The notes: generated from the letters alone by a model not told the origin. Positions 49,836-62,300 are shown, counted from the first letter of the stretch. The stretch is DNA of 64,000 nt from Astrocystis sublimbata (GCA_022453515.1 JAJNNY010000014.1:310001-374000), one strand, 5' to 3'. Made by a program: numbers and translations.

Positions 49836-52068
49836 ATGGAGTCAGCATCACCGACAGCAAGCGCATCGACGAACAGAGGTGGCCGGCCGAAAGACTGGAC
49901 CGACCCTCGAAAACGCCGTCTCATGCGCCTTTACCTTTACACGACACTGCCCTTCCAGAAAATTCTTGATGTGGTCGAGGAGGATGAGTTTAAGCCTGGG
50001 TATGTACAGTATCTTGACCCATGTGCCAAGCGCCAGTTGATCCCACGTTTTGACTCGTTCGTGCAACAGTAAAGATGCAGCCAATAAGGTGAAAAACAAT
50101 GCATTGGGCAACGATCCAAGGTATTTACGACCGAAAGATGACGAGGAGGAGAAAGCACGCATCCGGGGACTTCGAAACAGCCTTCGCGGTAGACGCTGCC
50201 GCCAAGACAAAGCTGCTCGCGAAGTAAATGGCTTGGGTGTTGGCCAAAACAGCACAACACATGGACTCTTTCCCGAAGATGCATCGCTCAGAGGAACAAC
50301 TGTTGCAGACTCCTATCGGTCCTCAGCCGAGGAACCCCATCAACCATATCCTTCATCACATGCTTATCAAGACACCACCGATACTGACATGTTCACGCCA
50401 ACTACCGATGCTGCTTCGCGTCGCATCCCTAGTTTCCTCATTTGGCGCAACACATCTCGTCAGGACTCCGGCCTCACCGCGTCTACAGATATCACTATCG
50501 CCAACACCTTGAGGGAAAAGCTTTCTGATCTTTCGCTTGATAAATTGAAGCGAGTCGCAAAAGTCTTCAAACGATACACATTTCCCAAAAATATTGAGTC
50601 TTCGCGCCCTCCCGATGTTGCCGACTTTCAGTTGCCTATCGATCCAGCGAATGGGGTGTTTGGATTCAGTGCGGCATACGCTCTGCCTGGCGACTACTTG
50701 AATCCCGACTTAGCTGCCTATCAGCAACAATGTGCCGAGTCCCAGGCACACGAAGCTGGCATATGCTGGTGCAAGATTACTGAGCAGGTGTCCCCTGCGC
50801 AAAACTTTCCGCCATCTTACATCGTCTCCAATGAGGATCTGATGAAAAAGGACGCCTTCGGAAACACCTCTTTTCACAATCTCGCCGCATTGGAAGGTAT
50901 TCAGGAATACTTTCTGCATCTCGTCTGCCAATGTCTGAGCCGACAAGATCTCCCGATTCGCGACTCAAACACAGCGGGTCAAACATTTCTTCACGTTCTT
51001 CACGACTCTTGGTTCCAAGAAGGGTCCAGACTGGATGAGCTGATTGAAACATTGCGCGAGAAAGGCTTTGATATCTTCGCATGCGACGTCTACGGCCGCA
51101 ATTTCTTTCATCATCTTCGAAACAAGAGGAGAAACTCGGCTCGCTTTCCTGGTGGCCAGGTGTCCGATGTTGATCGTATTAACCGCCGAGATGCTTTCGG
51201 AGTTAGGCCCATGGATACACGGTCTTCGCCGAACAGCACTTACCTTGCCGCCCAGTACCAGACAATGTCACCAATTAGCCCGACCTTCTCACCGGGTGGA
51301 GCTAGATTGGTTCCGAGGATTAACACGCAAACAGGAACGGTCGAGGACACACAGCTCTACGCCCACGCAGACCTCTTGAGGGTTGTTGTCGATGCTGGCG
51401 GTCCCAATGCACAAATAGAGGACTCCCTTGGGCGAAACGGATTCCATTGTCTCGCAGAAGTCGACTTCTGCCTCTCGCCCGCCATCCCCAAGCCCGGCGC
51501 TCGAACGCACCCCAGAGACAACCCTCGAGCCTCCCCTCAAGGCCACAACAAGCGGAAACACGACCACGACAAAGAGATTGACCCGCCTAAGACGGTCGTC
51601 GACAGTCCACGCCTGAGCTCCCTCCGTGGCCTGATCAACTCCGGAGTCGACGCCAACCAATATGACAAGAATGGCAACACGCCGCTCATGACCTTTGTCA
51701 TCAACAGCAGTGACGCGACGAAGTTTGAGAAAGAAGAGACTGAGGCTGTCATCACCGCGTTGGTGCGCGATGCCGGCGCGAGACTGGAGTTGCGCAACCG
51801 CTCGGGCGACACTGCCCTTCATCTAGCGGCACGGCACGGCAAGACGTTCGCACTGCGCATGTTGCTCGTTCTCGGCGCCAATCCGCATACTCGGAACGCG
51901 CAAGGACTGAGCATCCTGCAGGTTGTGGACAGCCTGTACGAAACGACGGAGAGCGATGACAAGAATAACGCGCGTTTTGAGGCCTCCCGCGCTATTCTCA
52001 CGCGCAGCTCTAAGGATGCGGTACAGAACCCGACTCTTATTGATGAATGGGGCGTGAGGAAGCCGTAA
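49836..52068 (+). CDS. Clr5-domain ankyrin-repeat protein
   Basis: Two exons, 49836-49999 and 50070-52068, with a 70-bp intron (GTATGT donor, CAG acceptor) give 720 residues. The N-terminal Clr5-like domain (PF14420; named for fission yeast Clr5, a heterochromatin and silencing factor) covers about residues 18-80: GRPKDWTDPRKRRLMRLYL, LPFQKILDVVEEDEFKPG joined to KDAANKVKNNALGNDPRYL. After a polar linker, degenerate ankyrin repeats run from about residue 280 to the end: DAFGNTSFHNLAALEG, NTAGQTFLHVLHDS, DVYGRNFFHHLRNK, NGNTPLMTF and the canonical RSGDTALHLAARHGK with LLVLGANPHTRN. Starts at 49812 and 49836 are both possible; the second is chosen because the residues after it read as a normal polar leader. 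Confidence 0.88.
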
Positions 52069-52451
52069 TCGGAAGATTGTGATCGAGATTTCCTTGACGA
52101 TGTATTCAATTCTTTGCTTTGACTTTAGCCTGGAGCGATTTCCTTCCAAAATTGTACGATTAGCGTGGGGGCGGCGTTTGGTTATGCTTACAGGATACCC
52201 CGGATGGTCTATGGAAGATTTCAGTGTGTTCAGGTCTTTCTTCGCTCCAATACCAACACAGCGTAAAGCTGCCGTTCTATTGCAATCGAGTTTCAGCTTA
52301 CATCATGTATGTCGAGAAGTAGTTATATTCATTATCGTATGTGCGGTGTCTAACGACCTGTGTCGAGTTTCGTCCGGCTTGTGTCTTGTAATGGCGATGA
52401 GTGGGCTTAATAATGATGGGTTCACGATGCGACAACTCCGACGGCATCTCA
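52069..52451. other. Convergent spacer
   Basis: 383 bp between convergent stops. No gene seen. Confidence 0.5.
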
Positions 52452-53412
52452 TCATTCAGATAGTCTTGTCTCCGTCCAAACCTCGATCAATCTCGCAGCA
52501 TGGAGTGCCGATTCTTGCGCCTCCTGCTCCGTTGCTTTCTCCGCCTGTTCCCGGAATCGCTTACCCCAAAACTTCCACCGGTCTGCCGTGAGCCCACTCT
52601 TGCCCTTCCACAACTCGCCTCCTTTGGTCATTCTCTGCTCCGTCTCGTCCAATTGGGGTTCCGGTTGCAATTTCAATGTCTGGACGAGGGTCGCGCCTGC
52701 ATACTCGATGTACACAGCCGCTATTTTAAGCGCACGGTCAATGTCGTCCCCGTCTTTCTCAAGCGCATCTCTCAGCATCCAAAGTGCTGTAAGCTCGGAG
52801 CCAGGCGAGATGCCCGCATGGAGGAGCCGTGCTACGAGAGCGTGGAATGAGACCTGCTCAGCTACGAGGATATCCCGGTCAAGGCTGTGTCGTATGGATG
52901 GACCGAGGAGGGGCAGGTCGGTCCAAATACGAGCCTACGATTGATGGTATCAGTATATTCTTGTGTCACATCTCCACTGGCTTCATATTGATGCCCGTCT
53001 GATCTGAAAGGCTTAAAGGCGAAACAAAACTCACCTCCTCCCAGATCCTATCGCCTGTCTCCGGCGTTAGGGTCAACTCTCGCAGGAACGCCACCAGCTT
53101 GTCCTGGGCAGGATCGCTGTGTGGTATCTGCTGTACAACATCGAATACGCCTTCCCAGAATTTCCAAAGGTAATCTTCGTCAGGCTTCTTGACACTTTGT
53201 GTGAATGAGGTGACCGATTGGGACGCGGACGCTGTGCTGCTGGGCTGGATATGGTTGATCAGAATGCCGAAATTCTCCTGTACATTGGGATCGTCTTGGT
53301 GCACCCGGAGGGTCGTTGGCGCCATGATGATTGAGCGATGGGTGAGATATTTGCGAGCTGACTGAAACGATAACTTTTTTGATGAGATGGGAAGTGCGAG
53401 TCTCCTGAACAT
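52452..53412 (-). CDS. DUF3632-family protein
   Basis: Two exons, 53035-53412 and 52452-52934, with a 100-bp intron (GTGAGT donor, TAG acceptor, phase 0) give 286 residues. The family (PF12311) is fungal and uncharacterised. Its signature is present: KFWEGVFDVVQQIPH and QDKLVAFLRELTLTPE, then WTDLPLLGPSIRHSL, followed by FHALVARLLHAGIS and ALWMLRDALE. The C-terminal part is helical. Two starts are possible. The ATG at 53412 adds 29 residues that are basic and Ser-rich without acids, like a mitochondrial presequence. The ATG at 53325 has a better context (ATCATCATGGCG) and gives the usual short MAPTT start. Confidence 0.85.
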
Positions 53413-54241
53413 TCGGTTTGTAGGTTGCTATTTGAGATGGCGATAAGGTAAAACAGCCCTGGAAAGAGCTGCCTAAGCCAAGGTGAAGCAGCCCCTCGCC
53501 TACCTACGTCACTGCACTAAAACATGCACCAGTAATGGCGCTGAATTACCAGCCCACGTGGGACACTTGACCTGTAGCTCAACTACATGTGGGCTCTGGG
53601 CCTTTCTGTCGGGGGCTTTCTCCTGCCCCATTAGGTTAGCTTTCGAGCATTTGAGCCAATCAGAAGGCTCACCTGCGATGTTCCTCACTATGATGATGCT
53701 AAGGAAGCCTGGCGTGCCTGGCTGGTGCCATCTACACAAAACCTTCTTTTGCCTGCCCTTCTGCCTTGTATGTCACATTGATCAATGATAATCCTCTAGT
53801 TTCAAGACAGCTTTTCCAAGCAAGTTGCACGGAAGTGGTTGGATCTTTCCAGATGCAGACTTTTGTTAAGCTTTTCAAGTCTGTGAATAAGCCGCCGAGC
53901 AAACGGCAGCTTATTAAGTTATAACAGACGAAGGTAAACGTCATAACGATCGCGTGTAATAATATCTCTCAAATATCAGAACCCGGCGAGAATTGAGATA
54001 TCAAGAGTCGCAGAATGAACAATGTGGCCAAACCCTAAACACAAAGGCTTGTCATTCTTTGGAACTGCTCTCATCTACAATATGTGGCAAGCCTGAATCC
54101 CAATTCTTGTCAAATAGCTGATGTGTCCAGTAAAGATCTTGCTCATATCTATGTTTGGTACTTAATTCCTGCACTCTTGTATCTATGATGCTTTGTTAGC
54201 CACGAGCCATTATCAAAGACAGGGGAAAGGGACTGTCGAGG
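53413..54241. other. Intergenic, no gene seen
   Basis: 829 bp with no recognisable gene; it becomes A+T-rich after about 53780. Confidence 0.5.
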
Positions 54242-55402
54242 TTATTGCTCACCTTCGATGGCCATCAAACCTTGAAGCTCTTGTAGATAATTGACTTGGT
54301 GATCGTTGAGCTTTGCAAATTTTACGTTTTTGGGTTTCTTCCAATCAAGACGCAAAGGAGCTGACCCATTAGAAATGAAATGGAATCGCGACAGTAGAAT
54401 CTTGCTAGTGTGGAACCATGATTCAACAAGAGCCAAGTCAGAATATCGTCTCTATGATAATATTAATGGCTTTGAGTTTTAAACATGAGAGTTCACTTAC
54501 GCCCATTCCATGAATCCTGGCCCACCTGTTCGTATGGGCAGATGCCTGTTCGATATGATTTAGGAGCATGTAAATTGTTAAATAGCAGTCGAACCAATGC
54601 GACCGGAAAACGCCGTTGATGAACGGCCTCTGTGGTTTTGCTCAGATAATGTCCCGCTCTCAGAATCACTCAAGATGCCCAAGGTCTGCCAATCAAATGA
54701 CACTTCGGTGGGGACTAAACCGTCTGCTCGAAAATTACGTGTTGGGGTGTAGTGTAACGAGAATGGTTGAAGTAGCTCTTCGTTTGGCAGGTAAGATCCC
54801 GTTTGAGGGCCAGAGTTGAAGGGTCTTAGAAGCTGTGATTGCTCGTTTCCGAACATATAATCCAAGTCGAATGACGGTAATTCTGGATCCTCATCAAGGG
54901 CGAGCGAATGTGTATTGGAGAATGGTGATGTCAAGAACGGTGGATTGAAGTAGTCGATGCCATTCCAGTCCAGCGGCAGTGAGAGGTCAGGAATGCTGGT
55001 AGGGATACTCGCAGCTTGTGGGCCCATATCACTCGCTCCAATAACGGGTGCGAGCGTTATATCAGAAAACGCGAGTGAATCATTAGAATTTACCTGAAAG
55101 TTAGCATCAAAGAAAAAGCTATCATATCCCAACGACGTTGTGACCGGGAGTGTGGATTCGGCTACACGTGGGGATTGGCCAATGACACGAAGGTGGGAAT
55201 CGCATTGCTTGTCCTCGTTCTCATCAAATGCTTGTAGTTCATCTTGAGAGGCAGCTTGCGGTCATACGTCAGACCCCTTGAGGCATTAGATGATGGGAGT
55301 TGATGAAGGACAGACCTGTATATGATGATCCGCTGCCATGTTCGAGCGCAACAGGAACGTGTTCATATAAAGCTAGACACTGCTCCAGGAATTGCCTCCC
55401 TC
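54242..55402 (-). CDS. Fungal transcription-factor-like protein, C-terminal part only
   Basis: Exons that join in frame are 54242-54451, 54501-54629, about 54704-55254 and 55316-55402 (upper limit set by a stop). The 49-bp intron at 54452-54500 is clear; the donor near 54703 (GTGTCA) is weak and tentative. The acidic, Ser/Pro-rich segment encoded at 54704-55254 (LALDEDPELPSFDLDYMFG and similar) looks like an activation or linker region. The end reads FINGVFRSHWFDCYLTIYML, then YSDLALVESWFHTSKILLSR and FISNGSAPLRLDW, the helical, small-hydrophobic style of C-termini in fungal Zn2Cys6 factors. No Cys-rich DNA-binding motif was found in the 700 bp upstream and no ATG is in frame in the first visible exon. 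The gene is therefore truncated, or its first exon was missed. Confidence 0.45.
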
Positions 55403-56197
55403 AAGACAGAAATCACTCGACAAACGAGACTTCACCAAGTTGAGGGAAAGCAAATGTAACTCGCGTTTATGTAGATATGTTGGGTTACGATGCTTATGAA
55501 CAATTTCGCAGATTATAAAGATTACCGCTACCCGTCGGGATTACTTTAGGATTCGGTCAAATGGGTATGAATGCTAAGGTATGTAAACGACACGCCCATC
55601 CTGACTTCGCTGCCTTTAATGAAAATATATTCGTTAATGCAACACATTTTGCATTCAAACGAACTTTATGACATAGGCGTGTCGGAGGTCCTCAATCGAC
55701 GATCAGCAGGACTTGACTGAGATTGCAATGATGCGAAATCAGAAACTGCGAGAGGTCGAGGAGGTATCTGTCTACCCGGTGAGGTTGATTGGGGTTAGCA
55801 GGCTCTGCTGACGGTGGCGCTCATGGCTGACCAATGGCCAGGTCTTAATGTATCAGATATGCTCCCTCAGAGGAGCATTCGCACTGCCATTCGCATGTCC
55901 GTATCATACGTGTTACACGTGTTACAGCTCTAGGTGGGGCCTGTGAATAACATTATTAAAGTGAGATGGCCGGAGGTCTGAAAACAAATGCACATAGCGT
56001 CCGCATCAACCATGACCAAGAAACAGCAAGTTGGCCACGCACCTCGCATACTTCTCCTCGCCGCCGCAGCAAGTACATGTCTATATCTTCTATGGGATTT
56101 TGTTGCTGTCACTTTTGATGTCAGTTTTGTGCTTTTCTCGGCCTATCGTACTGTAGGGAGCTACTAACAAGCAGCATAGATTCCACAACCCTCCAAC
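55403..56197. other. Intergenic region searched for a missing DNA-binding exon
   Basis: 795 bp between the transcription-factor-like gene and the small gene at 56198. I looked on the minus strand for a CxxCxxxKxxC-type cluster and found none. Confidence 0.5.
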
Positions 56198-56569
56198 ATG
56201 GCTCAACACACACCTATCTCAGTACTCTCCCTCAGCCAGAACCGCGCCGTTGTTCGAGCAATCCACGATCATATTTCCCCACTTGGCTTCAAGATTGGCG
56301 GCATTTTGGAATCCAATCCATTCTCGACAAACGAGTTGGCACTCGCCTTGAGAGTAATAGAGCCAAGACCACAGGCTATAATAGTAGGTCGTGGCTACAG
56401 CGACGAGGAAACATCGAGTGCCCGTCAAGTGCTTTCTCAATATATGAGAGATGCAGGCATCGAAAATGGCACGGTCATTAAGATCACCTCGCAAGTATTT
56501 GAGGAGTTCGGGAAAGAGGGTGTGCCGAAGTGGGTGCTTGGCCAGCTGGAGAGCTTCTTCAAGAAATGA
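56198..56569 (+). CDS. Small globular hypothetical protein (123 aa)
   Basis: A single-exon frame with a good start (CCAACATGGCTC). The residues alternate as in a small alpha/beta domain: PISVLSLSQNRAVVRAIHDH, GFKIGGILESNPF, ALALRVIEPRPQAIIVGRGY, then SARQVLSQYMRDAG and VFEEFGKEGVPKWVLGQLES. No signal peptide or membrane segment. I do not recognise the family. Composition, codon use and the compact design argue for a real gene. It lies 504 bp upstream of the kinase-like gene on the same strand. Confidence 0.75.
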   Translation: MAQHTPISVLSLSQNRAVVRAIHDHISPLGFKIGGILESNPFSTNELALALRVIEPRPQAIIVGRGYSDEETSSARQVLSQYMRDAGIENGTVIKITSQVFEEFGKEGVPKWVLGQLESFFKK

Positions 56570-57072
56570 CTAAACAACCACCTATGACCGCTTGTTCAAC
56601 GAAGTGCAGTGTCGGCGTGCCAGTAGAGGATGGCGGGATCGGCACCATCCGAGTTCGGCGGACATGTATCTATTAAAGTGTCACGTAGTTATTATCCCGA
56701 TGGAGCATTCGTTATTATTGCAATCAAAGAGCGGTATGATCACCTCTAGTCGGTAAAAATTTCCAGGCATCAGGAGGAGATTTACAATCGAAGGCATCGA
56801 ATCTCAATTCCAACACATTTAAGGTATCAGAAGTGAGGAAGTTCTTCAAGATTCAAGACCATCGGCGATAAACCTCTTGGTTGAAGAATAGGAGGATTTG
56901 CTGACTACTCTTGGCGGTCCCATCGTGCCACATATTCTGCCGCCTGTGACCGCCCTTGCTCCCCTTGTTGACGGGTCCTCCTGTTGGCAGAGACAACACC
57001 ACGATTTCTCCATGAATAGGTGTTTATGGCCATAAAGTGACTCTCGTAACAGTAGATCGACTACATTTGGTT
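56570..57072. other. Intergenic spacer
   Basis: 503 bp between two co-oriented genes; presumably 3' flank of one and promoter of the other. No gene seen. Confidence 0.5.
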
Positions 57073-58161
57073 ATGACCATGCAACCAGAGCAATTATCGC
57101 CGGAACAAGAGAGCCACATTATCGACTGGGTGTCCAAAGAAATATCTTCTGGGACCATTGTGCGCAAGGATTTGATATCTTGGTATACGCACAGTGTTCT
57201 TAGACGTGCCAACGGTCTGGAGGCAACGCTTCGTCCGGACATTGTCGACGATTTTCTCGATCGCAACCCGGACCTGGCGAAGCGCTTAAAAGTACCGCCG
57301 TCGCCCAGTCACATAAAATCTGCACCTGTTCGTCTGAATCGATTACAGCAAAAAATGCAAGAGGATCGCCGAGAAGCACTGTTTGGCAACTCGCCCCCTC
57401 CCCCGCGACAGCCAGCCCCTTACCCCGAAGGCGACATCATCTACCGCTGTCATAAACGCTACGTGGTGCGCCACGACAACAAAGTCACGAAATACATCAC
57501 GCACCCTGATGGCATGGGTGCGACTGACCACCCAAATGAGGCGACAGCACTACGTTTTGTCAAGGCTAACACCACCATCCCGGTGCCCGAGGTGCTCGAT
57601 AGCGACTGGGACCGCATCACCTTTGAATACATCGAGGGGCAGACTTTACAGCAGGCATGGCCAGTCCTGACGCCCGATCAACGTTCGGAAATCCTAGACC
57701 AACTTCGTGACTATATTGCGCAGCTACGTGCTCTGAAGGGAACCAAACTTGGCCGCCTGAACGGCCAGGGTGTTGTAGTCCCAAGTATAATGATGCGCTC
57801 TGGCGGCCCCTTTGACGATCTCGCGGCATTTCATGAATGGCTCGTGCGCCCACCAAAACGGAGCAAAAGTCAATCAATCTATTGGGGGCAGATCACCACC
57901 CAGCTAAAAGCTGAGTTCTCTATCGTTTTCACGCACGGCGATATCGCTGCACGAAACATCATCGTGAGCGATGGTAAGATCGTAGCCCTTCTGGACTGGG
58001 AGTTTGCGGGGTGGTACCCGGAATACTGGGATTATGTCTTCACACTGAACGGATTGGACAACCAGGACTGGGAGACACTGGGCCTTAGCGTACCGTCTTT
58101 GTTCAGTCAACGCTATGATCTTGAGTATATACTTATCAGGTTCATCCTCTCGCTATCCTAA
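57073..58161 (+). CDS. APH-fold phosphotransferase fused to an N-terminal CENP-B/Tc5-type HTH
   Basis: A single-exon gene of 362 residues from the ATG at 57073 (a second ATG follows at 57079). Residues about 7-72 match the CENPB-type helix-turn-helix of pogo/Tc5 transposases: LSPEQESHIIDWVSKEISSG, then LISWYTHSVLRRANG and FLDRNPDLAKRL. Residues about 120-360 are an aminoglycoside-phosphotransferase-like kinase (PF01636): glycine-poor N-lobe with YRCHKRYVVRHDN and KYITHP, the EATALRFVKANTTIPVPEVL block, FEYIEGQTLQQAW, the catalytic loop HGDIAARN (His288, Asp290, Asn295) and the metal-binding LLDWEFAG (Asp308) with WYPEYWDYV. All catalytic residues are present, so it should be active. The two parts are in one continuous frame. 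The substrate is unknown; fungal APH-like enzymes vary widely. Confidence 0.88.
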   Translation: MTMQPEQLSPEQESHIIDWVSKEISSGTIVRKDLISWYTHSVLRRANGLEATLRPDIVDDFLDRNPDLAKRLKVPPSPSHIKSAPVRLNRLQQKMQEDRREALFGNSPPPPRQPAPYPEGDIIYRCHKRYVVRHDNKVTKYITHPDGMGATDHPNEATALRFVKANTTIPVPEVLDSDWDRITFEYIEGQTLQQAWPVLTPDQRSEILDQLRDYIAQLRALKGTKLGRLNGQGVVVPSIMMRSGGPFDDLAAFHEWLVRPPKRSKSQSIYWGQITTQLKAEFSIVFTHGDIAARNIIVSDGKIVALLDWEFAGWYPEYWDYVFTLNGLDNQDWETLGLSVPSLFSQRYDLEYILIRFILSLS

Positions 58162-59319
58162 TATCTGGTCAAAGACTGTAAGTTGAGTCAGAGGGAACAG
58201 CTACGTAGTTCCACCAACGAGAAAGAACTAATTTGATGCGTATTCTTATTCGATTGGCTTTCCATTCCCATGAGTATGTATATATGCTCAAATTCTATAT
58301 GAGTCCAATTGATATCCCAGGGGGTTGTAGTTTGTCAACCAAAGAGAAGAATCACGAACCCCCCAGGAGGGACTTGTATCTGTAGCTCCCTCAAGATGCA
58401 TCGTCGCTTGATGCGATCGTGTTATCCACCCAATCATTAGCATCAACCACAACAGATGAATCCGTGGAATTATATAAGTAATCCTATTTTCAAGCACAAT
58501 CTACAGTGTCTTGGTTTGAGAGTCAGGTAAGTTTAAGGCTATTCAGGTAGGCATGTAACCTTCCTGCAATACACTTGTGGTATGAATGTCCGCCCAGCTG
58601 ACACGACGCTCCCAATGCCAATGCAACTATCATACACCTTGGCAGCCAATAACCAGGCTTAAAACAGTGAGTGTTCAAAGATTTAAGGGTAACAGTTTGG
58701 ATGATTTCCCCTCATGGACGTCTTGGCTTGCAGCCTGGTCCCGAAACGTCGACCAGGTCGCAGAGAACGTGCATTTTGACAGGCAGCCAGGCAGGGATTC
58801 TGTAAACCTGCACATGTGGGATTTCGCTATTGCACTTTAAGCGAGCTTTAATGTACTTTTACAGCTTTGTGATTACGTTTTGAGCACTTCACTTGCGGCT
58901 CTGCACTTTCAGAGGGATCTCTGCAAAGCGACAGGGGGTCGAGTCGTCGCGGTGAACCAGACTCGCACATTAGATGAGTCCTCATCATAATGGGAGGTAT
59001 TACGAACTATCAAAGGAACCACTACTTAATCTCTCCGATATCTTTCGTTTCTGTAGTTATCTATTGTTTTAACTTCCCATATTAATGGGGAGTCCGAAGG
59101 GGATGTTTCACAAGAATTGCACTGGGTACAGCTGAAGTCGGGGGTCTCATTATTCTCATCGAAACTATAACAGAGATGACTTGTATCTGTCAATCACTCC
59201 TTATTTTGCTAATCTCCAACACACTGAAACGGTACCTTCTCTGAACATACCCCTTACAAAGGAAACACAAAGAAGCAATAATCTAGCTATGGCCTTCCTA
59301 GACCAATATACCGGACAGA
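58162..59319. other. Intergenic, no gene seen
   Basis: 1.16 kb between convergent stops. No recognisable coding content; some A+T-rich stretches. Confidence 0.5.
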
Positions 59320-62300
59320 TCAAGATAAGCTCGATGACGAACCTTCACCCCTCTCCTCTTCTGACAACTCAGGTTCATCCACGACGTCAGCCGACTCTGT
59401 GTTCTCTATCTCTCGGCCCGTACAGATAAAGCCCATAGGGGTATGTAAAACATCAACTGTCTTTCGGCGGATTGTCAACCAATCCAGAAGGAAGCCAGCC
59501 GGATCTGGTGCAATCTTGTCCTGAGCGTCGACCACACTCGCCTTGGTGGCCTTTACATATTCCTTCAAGATCTCCCACTCGCGCTCGGGGACGTACAGGC
59601 GACCGGCGAGGATCCCGAGCTCGATCTTGATGATGTCGGGAATTCCATGTTCCTGCTGCAATTCAGGGAAAGAGTAGAACTCGAGATCGTTGAAGTGCAT
59701 CATTGCTCTTGTCACAGGTGCCGCGTATGCAATCAAGTGAACGCGTGCTCTGTCTTCGCGGCCATGTAACAGTTCCAGGACTTCTTCTGCCTCCTCGGGG
59801 ATGATGACAAGAGCTGTTTCAGTTCTGGGCGCCCAGACAATCCATTCCACAGGACGCTAAAAAAGACTGTCAGTAATCGTCCGACAAGCACGTTGCTTGC
59901 AGAAGTGCTCACCAAGTAATTGTCACCCTCGTGCGAGGTCCGTCCGATCTCTATAGTTTGCGAGAACTCTCTCGAGACGTATAGCCTCGAGCTTGTCTGT
60001 TGTACATCAAACTCCTTGCCAAGCGCTGTCTTCCCCACAAAGGCAAATGCATGTTCGAAACCCGGCTTCATCGTCTTCTCCGGTTCTAAACAGATGAGTT
60101 TTCCTGTCTTGACGAATTCTCTTATGTCTGGATGCATTCCAGGGTATTTGAGGGGGGTGAAACGCTTCCGCATTTCCACTTGTCTGACCTGCTCAACCTG
60201 TGCCTCAACCTCCCTCTCTTGTTCCACCTCCTGCAGTGAAGCATCTTGGGCCTCACCTCGGTGACTTCTGCTCATTTGCACGAGCTTGTTCATAAAGGAA
60301 CCCAGTTTCTTCGACTTGATGCCGTCTTTCAGATTCATTGGAGGCAAATCTGAGCTAGGACCGTATAATTCTTCAAGCGTTTTCCTTTCCGGTTGTCGAA
60401 AAATTCGAAGAAGCTTGTCACGTTGGGAACGCTTTATCATGAATTCCTTGCAGTTCCATATCGTATCTGTACGTCGACAAAAGTCGATTCCTTGCGACAC
60501 ATATAGTCCTCTCAAATCTTCAACAGACCGACAGGTACGTTCGAGCAGCCAAGATGTGACGTGAGAAGAGTTTATCAACCCGGGAGAATCGATCTGACAA
60601 AAGTCCCTGATGCTTTGGTCGACTTCGGGAGGGCCATAGAAAGATATCCTCTGTGTTGTTCGCAATTGCCGGAGTCGCATCGCAGCTATAATGATTGTCA
60701 GCATAACGTTGCCAAATAAGAGTCGAGTAGAGATACCTTGGACTGTATTGTCTTTCGTCAGATTGAGAGCCAATGTCACTGCTCCATGAGCGTTCGGTGG
60801 CAGACGTAGATCAACTCCTCGCGTGTGCCCTTCATCTAGAAACACATTACAACCCAGCAGGTTGTCTGCAAAAGGAGTCGCCAGCAGCGGTACATCTTCC
60901 TTTGCAGTGCCCTTGTAATGTACCCATGCACGATTATCGTTGCCAAAGTAGACGGCCGCCTTAGCATCGGAATCGACTTCTAGCCAGGCCTGGGCAAGCT
61001 CTTTGTTGCCCATCTCGGAGATGTAGGCACCTACATCAATGAGCACAGAAACTCCCTTCGCCTTCAGATCTTCGAGGAATGACTTTTCCGGCAAACGATA
61101 CCCGCGCGCATCGGCTATGACATGGAACCTTTGATTTCGCTTCTGCAGTAGGTATGACAGAACCTCTGCGCTTGTATGCTTCAGCTCTGGGAGGTCGCGC
61201 TGCCTTATCGTCAGAGGAAGCAGCAGTCTGTTGTCGTTGGTACCGCTGAAACCTGTAGTTCTGGCCATCGCGTTGTCTTCTTTCGAGGCTATCGGGATGT
61301 CCCAAGAGCAAGCTTGCAACTTCACCTCGAACTGCCGTGCGTGAACTGGAAATACGAAGTGGTTGAGGTAGTGGTTGATGACATTGCGATTGAATCTCAG
61401 AAGTTCCCATAACTTCTCCATTTGTCCCCGATCATCTGAATTTATGACATTCCATTTGCATAGAGATGCCGGCAAGTCCGTGCACGTGGATATCCACCAC
61501 TCGTACTGAGCAGCCGGATCGCTCGACTGAAGAATGTTTTGCACGCCCTGTACGAGCTGATCTTGCGTAAGACCAGCGTAGTAAAATGAAAGGCAAGTAA
61601 ACAATATTGCTACATCAGGGTGACCGAACTCAGCCTGCTCGGAAGGTTTCCCCTTTGCTTCGTAGGGCACCGCAATTGGATCACGGTCTGGGTGCAAACC
61701 ATATTGCACATTCCATCTTTTGCTCAGGCACAAAACAATTATCCTGCATAGCAGAAGCCCTCGAATGAGAAGCAGGCCACTTTTGGAGATACTAGGGTTC
61801 TCGAACAGGCGTGCGGCTTTGGTCAACAATTTATCGCTGATGCTTCCGCTTTGGAGCACCTGGCGAATCACACTGCGCGAGTGTCGAGTTGTAGGAAATT
61901 TTGGCCGTAAAAGCGTAAGATGACCCGAAAGAAGGCTGTCTGTGATCATACGGTGCAAGGAATTTTCGGACTCTGTTTTCAAAAATTGCACGGCTGGAAA
62001 GCCCTTTCCACCACGCCTCAACGTGACTTGGATACCCTTCGGATGCTCAGTTTGTAACGCTCGGAGATGGTTAGTTACTAGCCCAAGTAGCTCCTGGGTG
62101 ACTTGCCATCGATATGGATGGAAATCAACCGGCATTTCTGTTCCACTCGGATAGTTGAGTTGGGTCTTCACAGACAGTGTGAAGTCGCACTCGTCCAACA
62201 CATCCCGGCAGTGACTGTCTAGCCACTGCTGGAATATGATCATCTGCTCCGCTTTGTGTCTCTTCGAATCAACAAACTTCTGCCAACCGTATAGTTTGTA

